Below, in pieces: positions 7,505 through 15,368 of a stretch of DNA of 56,318 nucleotides. Made by a program: the position numbers and the translations under genes. Under the pieces are notes generated by a model, which saw nothing but the letters and a program-made list of their open reading frames with translations, was not told the origin of the DNA and did no database searches. The stretch covers positions 1 through 56,318 of the forward strand of contig CAMDZW010000024.1 of NCBI GenBank assembly GCA_945911015.1. The letters run 5' to 3'. Positions within the stretch are counted from its first letter, which is position 1. Each line of letters starts with the position of its first letter. Source of the stretch: an uncultured Propionibacteriaceae bacterium. GTDB lineage: Bacteria > Actinomycetota > Actinomycetes > Propionibacteriales > Propionibacteriaceae.

Positions 7505-8167
7505 TCAGGGTTGGTCATCGAAGAGTTCGGCGCGGATCCGTCCGGCCTGGCCGGTGATGGTGTGCTCACCGGTGACATGGGTCCGGGCAGCGCTCTCGGC
7601 GGCATCAGCATCACCGGCCCGGATGGCGGCGACAACGGCACGGTGCTCGACCAGGTCGGATGCGGCCAGCTCGACGGTCGCCGGCAGGACAGCCCGGTAG
7701 CGGTTGACCTTCAACAAGGTGAGGTCGATCAGCTCGGCCAGCACCGGCATCCCGGCGCAACCAGCCACCGTCAGGTGGAAGGTCCGGTTGAGCTCGAAGA
7801 AGTCGTCCAGATCACCGGCGGCCACTCTCGCCGCCAGGGTGTCGAGTTGCTGGTGGAGTCGATCGAGTTGCTCGTCGGTACGGGATCCGGCCGCGGCTCG
7901 GGCAGCGGCTGGCTCGAGCGCTCCGCGAGCAGCACGGATCCCGCGAAGTTCCTGCCAGGACAACGGCGTGACGATGGCACCAGCATTGTGGCGGTAAGTG
8001 ACCAACCCTTCGGAGGTGAGGCGTCGCAGCGCCTCGCGGATCGGGATCTTGCTGAACCCGAGGGTGCGGGAGAGGTCGTCGGCGTTGAGGCTGGCCCGGG
8101 GCAGCCGCGCGCCGGACAGGATCTGGTCCCGGATCCACCAGTAGGCCGTTTCGGACTTGGCCGCCAC
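7505..8167 (-). CDS. GntR-family (FCD) transcriptional regulator
   Basis: A 220-residue regulator. The N-terminal winged helix-turn-helix (about residues 25-54, LSRTLGFSKIPIREALRRL) is followed by an all-helical FCD ligand domain (about 80-210) with FELNRTFH and EHRAVVAAI carrying its likely metal ligands. GTG 8167 is chosen because GGAGGG lies just upstream. FCD GntR proteins usually respond to small acids or sugar acids. The GTATAC-centred palindrome at 9581-9592, in front of the FAD oxidoreductase that heads this unit, is the type of site such regulators bind, so it is the likely target. Confidence 0.85.
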   Translation of the reverse strand: MAAKSETAYWWIRDQILSGARLPRASLNADDLSRTLGFSKIPIREALRRLTSEGLVTYRHNAGAIVTPLSWQELRGIRAARGALEPAAARAAAGSRTDEQLDRLHQQLDTLAARVAAGDLDDFFELNRTFHLTVAGCAGMPVLAELIDLTLLKVNRYRAVLPATVELAASDLVEHRAVVAAIRAGDADAAESAARTHVTGEHTITGQAGRIRAELFDDQP

Positions 8168-8192
8168 CGACCCTCCCCGCTGCTCGAGCGCG

Positions 8193-9572
8193 TCAGGCGG
8201 TGCCGTCGAGCACGGCGCCGAGTGCGCGCAGTTCCTGACGCAACTCAACCACGTCGAGTTCGCGGACGTCACTCAGACCCCGCTCGGCGTATCGCGCGGC
8301 GGCCAGACCGACCGTCTGTCCCATGCCGACACACGAACCCATCACGCGGGCCGAGCCGTTGGCGCCACGCTCGCTGGACAGGCAGCGGCCGGCGACCAGC
8401 ACGTTGGACAACTGCGGCAGCACGGTGCCCCAGCCGATGTCGTACGAACCACCGTTGCCGACCGGGATCCGCAGCTGTTCGGTGCCGGCACCATGGATGT
8501 CGACATGGTGCGAGCCCTTGGCGATGCCGTCGTCTCGTTTGCGCCCGGCGATCACGTCGGCGTCGGTCAGCCGGTCGTCGCCGACGATGCGGCGGGTCTC
8601 GCGGATGCCGGGTCGCGGCGCAACCGCTGACAACTCGGCCCGGGCGAATCCGGGAAGATTGCTGCGGCAGAAGGCCATCCCGGTCTTGACCTGCCCGACC
8701 AGCTCCGGCCAGGCAGCATTGACCTGGGCCTGGTCGGTGCCGTCCACTCCGGCGACCCGGGTGGTGTTGAGACCAACTTCGCCCCGGGCGACGCTGGTCG
8801 GCCAGGTGAACACGAAGGTGCACGGGTACATCTCGCCGCTGTCGATGGCACCACCCAGCAGCGGCCCGTCACAGCTGAGCGCCAGGTGCGGCAACCCGAT
8901 CTCGTACGACTTGAGCGCAGCTTCTGCTGGGGTCAGGCCGATGACCGGGTTCTCGGCCAACAGGAACTCGCCCGGGTTGTCCCGGACGAATTCCATGTAG
9001 GGACCGAAGTCGACACCGGTGAGCCGGTAGGTGAGGCTGATCGGTTGCAGCAGCCCGGAGTCGTCGCTGATCTCGGTCGCCGCACCGGCCTTGTCGACGA
9101 CATCGGCATGACCGGAGCAGTCGAGCACGATCGGGGCGCTGAGGCGCAGATGGCCGCCACGGGTGACGGTGTCGACGGCAGTGACCCGGCCTGCACCGTC
9201 GGTGTGGACCTGGTCGACCATGGTCTGCAGGTGCAGTGAGACGCCTGCTTCGGCGAGGGCGTCGATGATGACCAGCTTGAACAATTCCGGATCGACACAG
9301 ACCGCATACATGGTCCGCCAGTCGAAGACCGGACCGACATAGCCGCCGATGGCTTCGAGTCGGTCGAAGAGGTCCTTCAGGATGCCGCCCTGGATCCACT
9401 CACCACGGGCGTTCACGCAGCTGTCCAGCGGCAGACCACAGACGAGTTCACCCCCGGGGAAGGGCGCTGCATCGACGAGTGCGACGCGTGCCCCAGCGCG
9501 TGCGGCCGAGAGCGCAGCGATGGTGCCGGCTGCACCGGCACCGACAACGATGACGTCATGGTTGTTCTCCAT
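8193..9572 (-). CDS. FAD-dependent oxidoreductase
   Basis: A 459-residue flavoprotein. The dinucleotide-binding motif VVGAGAAG is at residues 9-16, and the far C-terminus carries the second FAD motif around VLVAGRCLSS and GQTVGLAAA. The domain order, with RPGIRETRRIVG before the last FAD motif, matches the FAD_oxidored group. The electron acceptor and substrate are unknown. ATG 9572 is 8 bases after a TACGAT -10 box, so the mRNA is nearly leaderless. The downstream GntR and MocA-like genes follow in the same direction with short gaps. Confidence 0.82.
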   Translation of the reverse strand: MENNHDVIVVGAGAAGTIAALSAARAGARVALVDAAPFPGGELVCGLPLDSCVNARGEWIQGGILKDLFDRLEAIGGYVGPVFDWRTMYAVCVDPELFKLVIIDALAEAGVSLHLQTMVDQVHTDGAGRVTAVDTVTRGGHLRLSAPIVLDCSGHADVVDKAGAATEISDDSGLLQPISLTYRLTGVDFGPYMEFVRDNPGEFLLAENPVIGLTPAEAALKSYEIGLPHLALSCDGPLLGGAIDSGEMYPCTFVFTWPTSVARGEVGLNTTRVAGVDGTDQAQVNAAWPELVGQVKTGMAFCRSNLPGFARAELSAVAPRPGIRETRRIVGDDRLTDADVIAGRKRDDGIAKGSHHVDIHGAGTEQLRIPVGNGGSYDIGWGTVLPQLSNVLVAGRCLSSERGANGSARVMGSCVGMGQTVGLAAARYAERGLSDVRELDVVELRQELRALGAVLDGTA

Positions 9573-9580
9573 GGAGCAGT

Positions 9581-9592
9581 ATCGTATACGAT
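9581..9592. promoter_or_regulatory. Palindrome ATCGTATACGAT: shared operator and two divergent -10 boxes
   Basis: A perfect 12-bp palindrome. Read rightward its last six bases TACGAT form a -10 box 7 bases before GTG 9600. Read leftward the same hexamer is a -10 box 8 bases before ATG 9572. GTATAC-centred palindromes are typical FCD-GntR operators and a GntR gene follows the leftward gene, so one bound dimer should block both promoters. Confidence 0.75.
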
Positions 9593-9599
9593 TGGTCCC

Positions 9600-11048
9600 G
9601 TGGTGGAGAAGACAGTGACGGTCACAGCACCCCACGGACGGGTCCGGGGAGAGCGATCCGAACAGGTGGATGTCTTCCGCGGCATCCGTCACGCACGGCC
9701 ACCGGTCGGGGCACGGCGACTGAGGGCCGCCCGGCTCGCACCACCCACATCTGATGTCGAGATCGACGCCACCCGTTTTGGCCCGGCGGCACCACAGCAG
9801 GTGCCGTTCTACCTCTGCGATGTGACCGAGTTGGACGAGGACTGCCTGAGTCTGAACATCTGGCGACCCCGGCATCGTGACCCCGACCTCCCGGTGCTGG
9901 TGTGGGTCCACGGTGGTGGGTTCAAGGCCGGCGCCACCTCGGGCCGGGTCCACGACGGCGCAACTCTGGCCTGCGAAGGACTGGTGGTGGTGACGGTCAA
10001 CTACCGAGTGGGAGCACTCGGCTTTGGGCCGTTCGCCCATCGCGGTGGCCGGCTGGCCGAAGCGACCAACCTCGGCCTGGGAGACGTCATCTGTGCCCTG
10101 CAGTGGATCCAGCGCAACATCGCTTCCTTCGGCGGCGATCCGGATCGGGTCTGTGTCGCCGGACAGAGCGCCGGAGCGTTCCTGGCCGGGGCCCTGCTGA
10201 GCGCACCGACAGCTGCTGGCCTCTTCCGGCGGCTGGTGCCGATGTCAGGCGGCCCCTACAAGATCATCGATCCCGCCACGGCCGAGACCATGGGCGAACA
10301 CCTGTTGGCCGCAGTCGGGCTCGGCGACGATCCCACTGACGCCGATGTCGCCGCCATCCCGATCGAGAGCTGGGTTGCTGCGGCCGACCAGGTGACTGCC
10401 GGCGATGTCGGCGACCGGAACGCCGTGACGATCAGCGGCCTGGCGGTGGCCGACGACAGCTCCCTGCCTCGCGGTGTCATCTCCGGTCACCCGCTGCGCC
10501 TCGAGGATCCCGGGGCCGAGGTCCTGCTGACCGCAACCGGTCAGGAGACAGAGTTCTGGGCGCGACTCGGACCCGCCCAGCTGCGGTCGATCAGCACCGG
10601 CGCCGCGCTGCGCGACGAATTGGTCGCCTGGGGCATCCCCACCGTACGAGTGCCCACGATCGCCGACTGGTACCTGTCCCGGTCCAGCTCACCCGATGAG
10701 GCCCGACAGGCCTTGCTGACCGACTGGATCTTCCACCTGCCCCAAGCTCGGTCTGCCCGCCATGCCTCCCGGGGATGGCTGGCGATTGTCGAGGTGCCGG
10801 GCCTGGAGCGCACCGGGCACTTCGATGACACCCCACACTTCTTCGGCACAGCAACCGGGGCGACTCCCGAACAGTCCCGTTGGGGTGCGAGGTACCGCCA
10901 CCTGGTGGCCCAGTTTGCGGCCACCGGCGAGTGTGACTGGCCCCGCGTCAGTGGTGACACGGTGCCCGTACGGCATCTGGGCGAGTGCGTGCGCACCGAT
11001 CAGCTGAACGAGATGGTGGCGCTGTGGGACGGCATCGACCGACCGTGA
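9600..11048 (+). CDS. Type-B carboxylesterase / lipase family protein
   Basis: A 482-residue alpha/beta hydrolase. Visible motifs are FRGIRHARPPVG near the N-terminus, the EDCLSLNIWRP signature at about 79-89, the oxyanion-hole HGGGF at 104-108 and the nucleophile elbow GQSAG (Ser190). Likely acid and His residues lie in TGQETEFW and HFDDTPHF. There is no signal peptide, so it acts in the cytoplasm, cleaving a carboxylic ester taken into the cell. GTG 9600 fits the transcription start predicted from the -10 box; GTG 9603 is nearly equivalent. It is probably co-regulated with the divergent FAD oxidoreductase. Confidence 0.87.
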   Translation: MVEKTVTVTAPHGRVRGERSEQVDVFRGIRHARPPVGARRLRAARLAPPTSDVEIDATRFGPAAPQQVPFYLCDVTELDEDCLSLNIWRPRHRDPDLPVLVWVHGGGFKAGATSGRVHDGATLACEGLVVVTVNYRVGALGFGPFAHRGGRLAEATNLGLGDVICALQWIQRNIASFGGDPDRVCVAGQSAGAFLAGALLSAPTAAGLFRRLVPMSGGPYKIIDPATAETMGEHLLAAVGLGDDPTDADVAAIPIESWVAAADQVTAGDVGDRNAVTISGLAVADDSSLPRGVISGHPLRLEDPGAEVLLTATGQETEFWARLGPAQLRSISTGAALRDELVAWGIPTVRVPTIADWYLSRSSSPDEARQALLTDWIFHLPQARSARHASRGWLAIVEVPGLERTGHFDDTPHFFGTATGATPEQSRWGARYRHLVAQFAATGECDWPRVSGDTVPVRHLGECVRTDQLNEMVALWDGIDRP

Positions 11049-11078
11049 GCCACGGCGCCAGCCTTTTCATCGTCTCTA

Positions 11079-11098
11079 CGTCGACCCATGGATCGACG
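11079..11098. other. 20-bp imperfect palindrome between convergent genes
   Basis: CGTCGACCCATGGATCGACG reads as a palindrome with one mismatched pair. It lies in the 86-base gap between the convergent carboxylesterase and YjbR-like genes. It has no T-run, so it could be a weak bidirectional terminator or a protein-binding site. Confidence 0.3.
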
Positions 11099-11134
11099 GA
11101 TCATCCACTAGTTTCTGCCGGGGTTGTGCAAAGG

Positions 11135-11536
11135 TCACCGGCGATCCCGTGCATCCAGCTCGGCGACCCGACGCTTCGGCGCGGTGAGTCGGTATGACTC
11201 TTCGATCAGCTCTCCGATCTCGGCCCAGTCGGTGTCTGCGGTGATGTCGATCCCGGTCCAGCCCGACGGGCCCAGATAGGCAGGCACAAAGGAGTCGGGA
11301 AGCTCGCGCAGAGCTTCGCGGTCACTGCTGTCGGCCAGCACCATGATCGAGTGTGGATGCCGCACCCAGTTGCCTGCCACCCTGACCGAACCGCCGTAGT
11401 AGCAGAAGACCTTGGTGGTGAAGAAGGCCGGGCGTCCATGGGACACCTTCTCCTGGGATCCCGGCAGCTTGCCGGCGATCTCTCGTACGCGAGCCAGCAA
11501 CGGATCCTGGTCGTCGAACATCTGGGGGTGCGCCAT
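11135..11536 (-). CDS. MmcQ/YjbR-family protein
   Basis: A 133-residue protein with the YjbR-type order: GSQEKVSHGRPAFFTTKVF early, a central strand pair, then GPSGWTGIDI and a C-terminal helix ending LIEESYRLTAPKR. The family adopts a CyaY-like fold; some members are annotated as DNA-binding but the biological role is unclear. It starts 6 bases after the stop of the DeoR/LacI regulator and is probably co-transcribed with it. Confidence 0.8.
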   Translation of the reverse strand: MAHPQMFDDQDPLLARVREIAGKLPGSQEKVSHGRPAFFTTKVFCYYGGSVRVAGNWVRHPHSIMVLADSSDREALRELPDSFVPAYLGPSGWTGIDITADTDWAEIGELIEESYRLTAPKRRVAELDARDRR

Positions 11537-11542
11537 GTCGGC

Positions 11543-12610
11543 TCACTTCGCCGGCGGCGCCGTGGACTCGCGCAACACCAAGGAGGGTTGGACATTGAGG
11601 CGACGGCCACCCAGCGGTTCACCACCGGAAAGGTGGGTCAGCAGATAGCGAGCGGCCGTGCGACCGACACCGCGCCGGTCGGGTGAGATGGCCGACAATG
11701 GTGGCAGTCCGTCGGCAGCGATCTCGTTGTCGTAGGAGATGATCGACAGGTCACCGGGAATGCTCCAGCCGCGGCGGTGCGCCTCGTGAGACAGCGAGAT
11801 CGCCAAGGTGTCGCCGAAGACCACCACCGCGGTCACTCCCGCCGCGCGGATCCCGTCGAGGATCTCCCCGCTGGAAGTGGTGGCGTACCACTCCCAGGCC
11901 CTCGGCTCCGGCGGCCGATCCACGTCGAGCGTGACGATGGCGTCGGCATATCCACGACGGATGCGGTAGCGGCTACGGCTGGCGTGGCGGATGGCGACGA
12001 AACCGATCTTGCGGTGCCCGAGTTCGGCGAGGTGCTCCACGGCCGAGTGGACCCCCGCCTCGCGGGCCGTGGTCACCGAGGCAACCGAGTCGGACACGAT
12101 TCCGTCGAGGTCACGTTCGACGAACACGATCGGACAGTCAAGCTCGCCGAGCAGTTCCCGATAGCCAGAGTTGGAGCCGCTGCCGTCGACCGCACCGGGG
12201 GTGAGCAGCAAGCCATCGGCGCCGACCCCGAGCAGGCCCCGGGCCGACTCGAGATCGTCCGCGGTCTCGGCGTACCCGGAGACACCGACCACCAGGCGGG
12301 CGCCGAAGGATTCACAGACCTCTCGCGCCCCTTCGATGACATTACGGTAGTAGTACGAGCTGGTCGGCACCTGCATACCGATGGTCAGCTGAGTGTTGTT
12401 CCCACGGGTCGCCACACTGGCCGAGGCACTGTACGGGGCTGAGGCACCACCATGGACCTTGGCCACCGCACCCGCCTTGGCCAATCGGTCGATGTCCCGC
12501 CAGACCGTGGCCCGGGAGACCTCCAGCCGATCAGCCAGATCGGCAGCATGGACGAAGCCCGATGCGCGGATCTCCCGCAGGATGTACTCGCGCCGTTCGT
12601 CACTCAACAT
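11543..12610 (-). CDS. Transcriptional regulator: DeoR-type helix-turn-helix fused to a LacI-type sugar-sensor domain
   Basis: A 355-residue regulator. The N-terminus (about 4-55: ERREYILREI, ADLADRLEVSRATVWRDIDRL, VHGGA) is a DeoR-type winged helix, not the LacI HTH. From about residue 75 on (IGMQVPTSSYYY, GVSGYAETADD, IVFVERDLDG, HLAELGHRKIGFVA) it is a periplasmic-binding-protein-like sensor of the LacI/GalR kind. ATG 12610 has GAGGCGGAG just upstream. It is divergent from the M20 hydrolase genes, which it probably controls together with itself. Confidence 0.87.
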   Translation of the reverse strand: MLSDERREYILREIRASGFVHAADLADRLEVSRATVWRDIDRLAKAGAVAKVHGGASAPYSASASVATRGNNTQLTIGMQVPTSSYYYRNVIEGAREVCESFGARLVVGVSGYAETADDLESARGLLGVGADGLLLTPGAVDGSGSNSGYRELLGELDCPIVFVERDLDGIVSDSVASVTTAREAGVHSAVEHLAELGHRKIGFVAIRHASRSRYRIRRGYADAIVTLDVDRPPEPRAWEWYATTSSGEILDGIRAAGVTAVVVFGDTLAISLSHEAHRRGWSIPGDLSIISYDNEIAADGLPPLSAISPDRRGVGRTAARYLLTHLSGGEPLGGRRLNVQPSLVLRESTAPPAK

Positions 12611-12642
12611 GGCTCCGCCTCTCATGCAACAACCTGAAACAG

Positions 12643-12666
12643 GATGCCATAGATTGAGCTGGCATC
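12643..12666. promoter_or_regulatory. Inverted repeat GATGCCA-N10-TGGCATC (candidate operator)
   Basis: Seven-base arms at 12643-12649 and 12660-12666, in the 107-base region between the DeoR/LacI hybrid regulator and the M20 hydrolase operon. Position and symmetry suit a binding site of that regulator; there is no second copy I can point to as support. Confidence 0.45.
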
Positions 12667-12705
12667 TGAACGGATGCTCATGACCCGACCCCCGTTCGAT
12701 CGTGA

Positions 12706-12711
12706 CAGGAT
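12706..12711 (+). promoter_or_regulatory. -10 box CAGGAT of the M20 hydrolase operon
   Basis: CAGGAT is followed by exactly 6 bases and ATG 12718, and no Shine-Dalgarno is present. This suggests a leaderless mRNA, although the hexamer lacks the usual first T. Confidence 0.4.
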
Positions 12712-12717
12712 CGAGCC

Positions 12718-14124
12718 ATGCCCCAGGAACGTGCCGACATCGTTGCCGCCGCCACCACACTCGCCGCGGACGGGACACTGGTCGAGGTGCTCTCCCGCCG
12801 GATCCCACACCGGACCGAAAGCCGGGCTGCCGGCTGTGGTCAGTCAATGCGGGGCTACTACACCACAGAGATCACCCCTGAGCTGGAGCGCCTCGGCTTT
12901 GCCGTCAGCACCGTGGAGAATCCCGTGTCGCATGAGCATCCCCTGTTGATCGGACGTCGCATCGAGGATCCATCGCTGCCGACCGTACTGCTCTACGGCC
13001 ATGTCGATGTGCAGTTCGCCGGGGAAGGCTGGAGCGAAGGCATCGATCCCTGGCAACTCACCGTCATCGGCGACCGTCTGTACGGACGGGGCACCGCCGA
13101 CAACAAGGGCCAGCACACCGTCAACCTCCTCGCCCTTGGCACCGTACTGAAGGCGCGCGGACAGCTGGGCTGGAATGTGACGGTGCTGTTCGAGAGCGGG
13201 GAGGAAGCCGGCTCCCCCGGTCTGGCCGCCGTTGCTGAGACCCACCGGCACGACCTGGCTGCAGATCTGTTCCTCGCCTCTGACGGTCCTCGTTACCGGG
13301 CAGAGGTGCCCACGATCTTCCTCGGTTCACGGGGCAACATGCATCTGCGCTTCGAGTGCCAGGTCAGCGAGTCCGACCACCACTCCGGCAATTGGGGCGG
13401 CATCCTGGCCAACCCCGCCACGATCCTGAGCCACGCCATGAGCCTGTTGGTCGGACCACGCGGCGAACTCCTGCTGCCGGCATTGCAGCCGACCCAGATC
13501 CCCGCCCAGGTGAGAGAAGCAGTCGCTGCTCTGCCCGAGAACCCCGACTTCGCGATGGCCCCGGGCAGCCCGTCTGCAACCTGGGGCCACCCGGGCCTGA
13601 CCACAGCCGAGCGGCTCTTGGCATGGAACGCGTTCGAGATCACCACGATCGGCGCCGGCGAGTTGGCCAGACCGGTGAACTCGATCCCCGGCCGCGCCGC
13701 AGCGCATGCCAACCTGCGCTGGGTGGACGGCACCGACATCGACGCCGTGGTGCCCGCGATCGAAGCGGTGTTTGCCGAGCACCATCTGCCGGTGACAGTG
13801 AAGCTGATCAGCAGCGGGCTCGCCACCCGACTGGACCCGGATTCGAGTCCAGCCCGGGCAGCGGTCGCTTCCCTGACCCGCACGACCGGCGCCGTTCCAG
13901 CCGTACTTCCCAACTTGGGCGGCACCATCCCCAACCATGTCTTTGCCCGTACGCTGGGGCTGCCGACGATCTGGGTGCCCCACTCGTATCCGGGCTGCCA
14001 GCAGCACGCCGCCGACGAACACGCCTCGATGAGCATCTTGACCGAGGGGCTCTCCCTGATGGCGGGCCTGTTCGTCGATCTGGCCGAGCATCGGGACGAC
14101 TGGCTCAGTCATGATCGGCCATGA
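12718..14124 (+). CDS. M20-family metallohydrolase (dipeptidase-like)
   Basis: A 468-residue cocatalytic zinc hydrolase. Metal ligands and catalytic residues are visible in YGHVDVQ (His95, Asp97), GRGTADNKG (Asp128), the catalytic ESGEEAGS (Glu162, Glu163), LASDGPR and a C-terminal HSYPGCQQHAADEH. The insert between ~200 and ~360 is the dimerisation lid, and total length fits the M20 CNDP/dipeptidase-like branch. It probably cleaves a dipeptide or acylated amino acid in the cytoplasm. It is the first gene of a rightward unit and overlaps the next gene by 4 bases (ATGA). Confidence 0.85.
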   Translation: MPQERADIVAAATTLAADGTLVEVLSRRIPHRTESRAAGCGQSMRGYYTTEITPELERLGFAVSTVENPVSHEHPLLIGRRIEDPSLPTVLLYGHVDVQFAGEGWSEGIDPWQLTVIGDRLYGRGTADNKGQHTVNLLALGTVLKARGQLGWNVTVLFESGEEAGSPGLAAVAETHRHDLAADLFLASDGPRYRAEVPTIFLGSRGNMHLRFECQVSESDHHSGNWGGILANPATILSHAMSLLVGPRGELLLPALQPTQIPAQVREAVAALPENPDFAMAPGSPSATWGHPGLTTAERLLAWNAFEITTIGAGELARPVNSIPGRAAAHANLRWVDGTDIDAVVPAIEAVFAEHHLPVTVKLISSGLATRLDPDSSPARAAVASLTRTTGAVPAVLPNLGGTIPNHVFARTLGLPTIWVPHSYPGCQQHAADEHASMSILTEGLSLMAGLFVDLAEHRDDWLSHDRP

Positions 14125-15341
14125 TGGGGGCCATGACTGAGATCGCACCGACGCTCATCCAGAACCTTCTCGCGACCTACCAGGACCTCCACCGTCATCC
14201 GGAGCTGTCGATGCAGGAGCACCGGACGGCCGGCATCGTCGGTGAGCGGCTCACCGAACTCGGTTTCGAGACCCGGCAGGTCGGCGGCACCGGAGTGGTC
14301 GGCTGGCTGGTCAACGGAGACGGCCCGACGCTGGCCTTCCGTGCCGACATGGACGGCCTGCCCATCGTCGAGGACACCGGCCTCGACTACGCCAGCACCG
14401 CAACCGGAACCCTCCCCGACGGCACCACCACTGCGGTCATGCACGCCTGCGGCCATGACATCCACACCACCTGTGGGCTTGGGATCGCGTCCCACCTCAC
14501 TGCCCACCGTGATCAGTGGCAGGGCACTGTGGTCATGATCTTCCAGCCGGCGGAGGAGACCGGAGCCGGAGCGAAGGCGATGGTTGCCGACGGCTTGTGG
14601 GAGGTTGCGCCACGACCCCGTGCGATCTTTGGCCAGCACGTCACCTCCGCCCGGGTCGGCTCGGTCGATCTCACGCCCGGTCCGGCGATGGCGATGGCCG
14701 ACTCCTGGCAGGTCACCGTCCATGGCCGCGGCGGCCATGGCTCCCGTCCCGAAGCGGCCCTCAATCCGGTCCTGCTGGCCGCCCACATGGTCGTCCGCCT
14801 CCAGTCGGTGGTCGCCAACGAGGTCTCGGCACGGGACGTCTCGGTCGTCACCGTGGCGACCTTCCACGGCGGCACCAAGGAGAACGTCATCCCCGATCAG
14901 GCCACGTTCACCCTCAACATGCGCCACCACGACCAAGCCGTACGGGACAGAGTCACCACCGCAGTCCGCCGTGTGCTGAGTGCCGAGGCCGCCGCGTCCG
15001 ACGCCCCCGAGCCCACCATTGAGGTGCTGTCGACCTTCCCACTGACCGTCAACGATCCGGTTCAGGCGGATCAGGTGAGGGCCGCCCTGAGCAAGGAGTT
15101 CGGCGCCAATGCGGTGACCAGCGCCCCGACCCGGATGGGCAGTGAGGACTTCACCGTCCTGGCGACCGCCATCGGCGTGCCGTCGACCTTCTGGTACATC
15201 GGTGCCCTGCCGGCCGAGGTGGTCGATGCCGATGGTCCGAATCCTTCGACCCACAGCCCCTTCTTCGCCCCCGACGCCGAGCCGACCATCACCAACGGTG
15301 TACGGGCAGGTGTGTCGGTGTTGCTCTCCAGGTTCGGTTGA
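14121..15341 (+). CDS. M20D-family amidohydrolase (hippurate/N-acyl-amino-acid hydrolase type)
   Basis: A 406-residue protein with the M20D signatures: DLHRHPELSMQE, FRADMDGLP, the Cys-containing metal motif MHACGHDIH (His108, Cys110, His112), the catalytic PAEET and GRGGHGSRPE. Such enzymes release amino acids from N-acyl conjugates or split indole-amino-acid amides. ATG 14121 overlaps the previous stop (ATGA); ATG 14133 is an equally plausible start that would shorten it by four residues. With its M20 neighbour it suggests stepwise breakdown of a peptide or acyl-amino acid. Confidence 0.85.
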   Translation: MMGAMTEIAPTLIQNLLATYQDLHRHPELSMQEHRTAGIVGERLTELGFETRQVGGTGVVGWLVNGDGPTLAFRADMDGLPIVEDTGLDYASTATGTLPDGTTTAVMHACGHDIHTTCGLGIASHLTAHRDQWQGTVVMIFQPAEETGAGAKAMVADGLWEVAPRPRAIFGQHVTSARVGSVDLTPGPAMAMADSWQVTVHGRGGHGSRPEAALNPVLLAAHMVVRLQSVVANEVSARDVSVVTVATFHGGTKENVIPDQATFTLNMRHHDQAVRDRVTTAVRRVLSAEAAASDAPEPTIEVLSTFPLTVNDPVQADQVRAALSKEFGANAVTSAPTRMGSEDFTVLATAIGVPSTFWYIGALPAEVVDADGPNPSTHSPFFAPDAEPTITNGVRAGVSVLLSRFG

Positions 15342-15355
15342 TCGGACACGACGGA

Positions 15356-15361
15356 TACAGT
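15356..15361 (+). promoter_or_regulatory. -10 box TACAGT of the amidohydrolase gene
   Basis: TACAGT is followed by 7 bases and GTG 15369, with no Shine-Dalgarno in the gap. The gene can therefore be transcribed leaderless, separately from the M20 genes. Confidence 0.55.
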
Positions 15362-15368
15362 CATCGCC

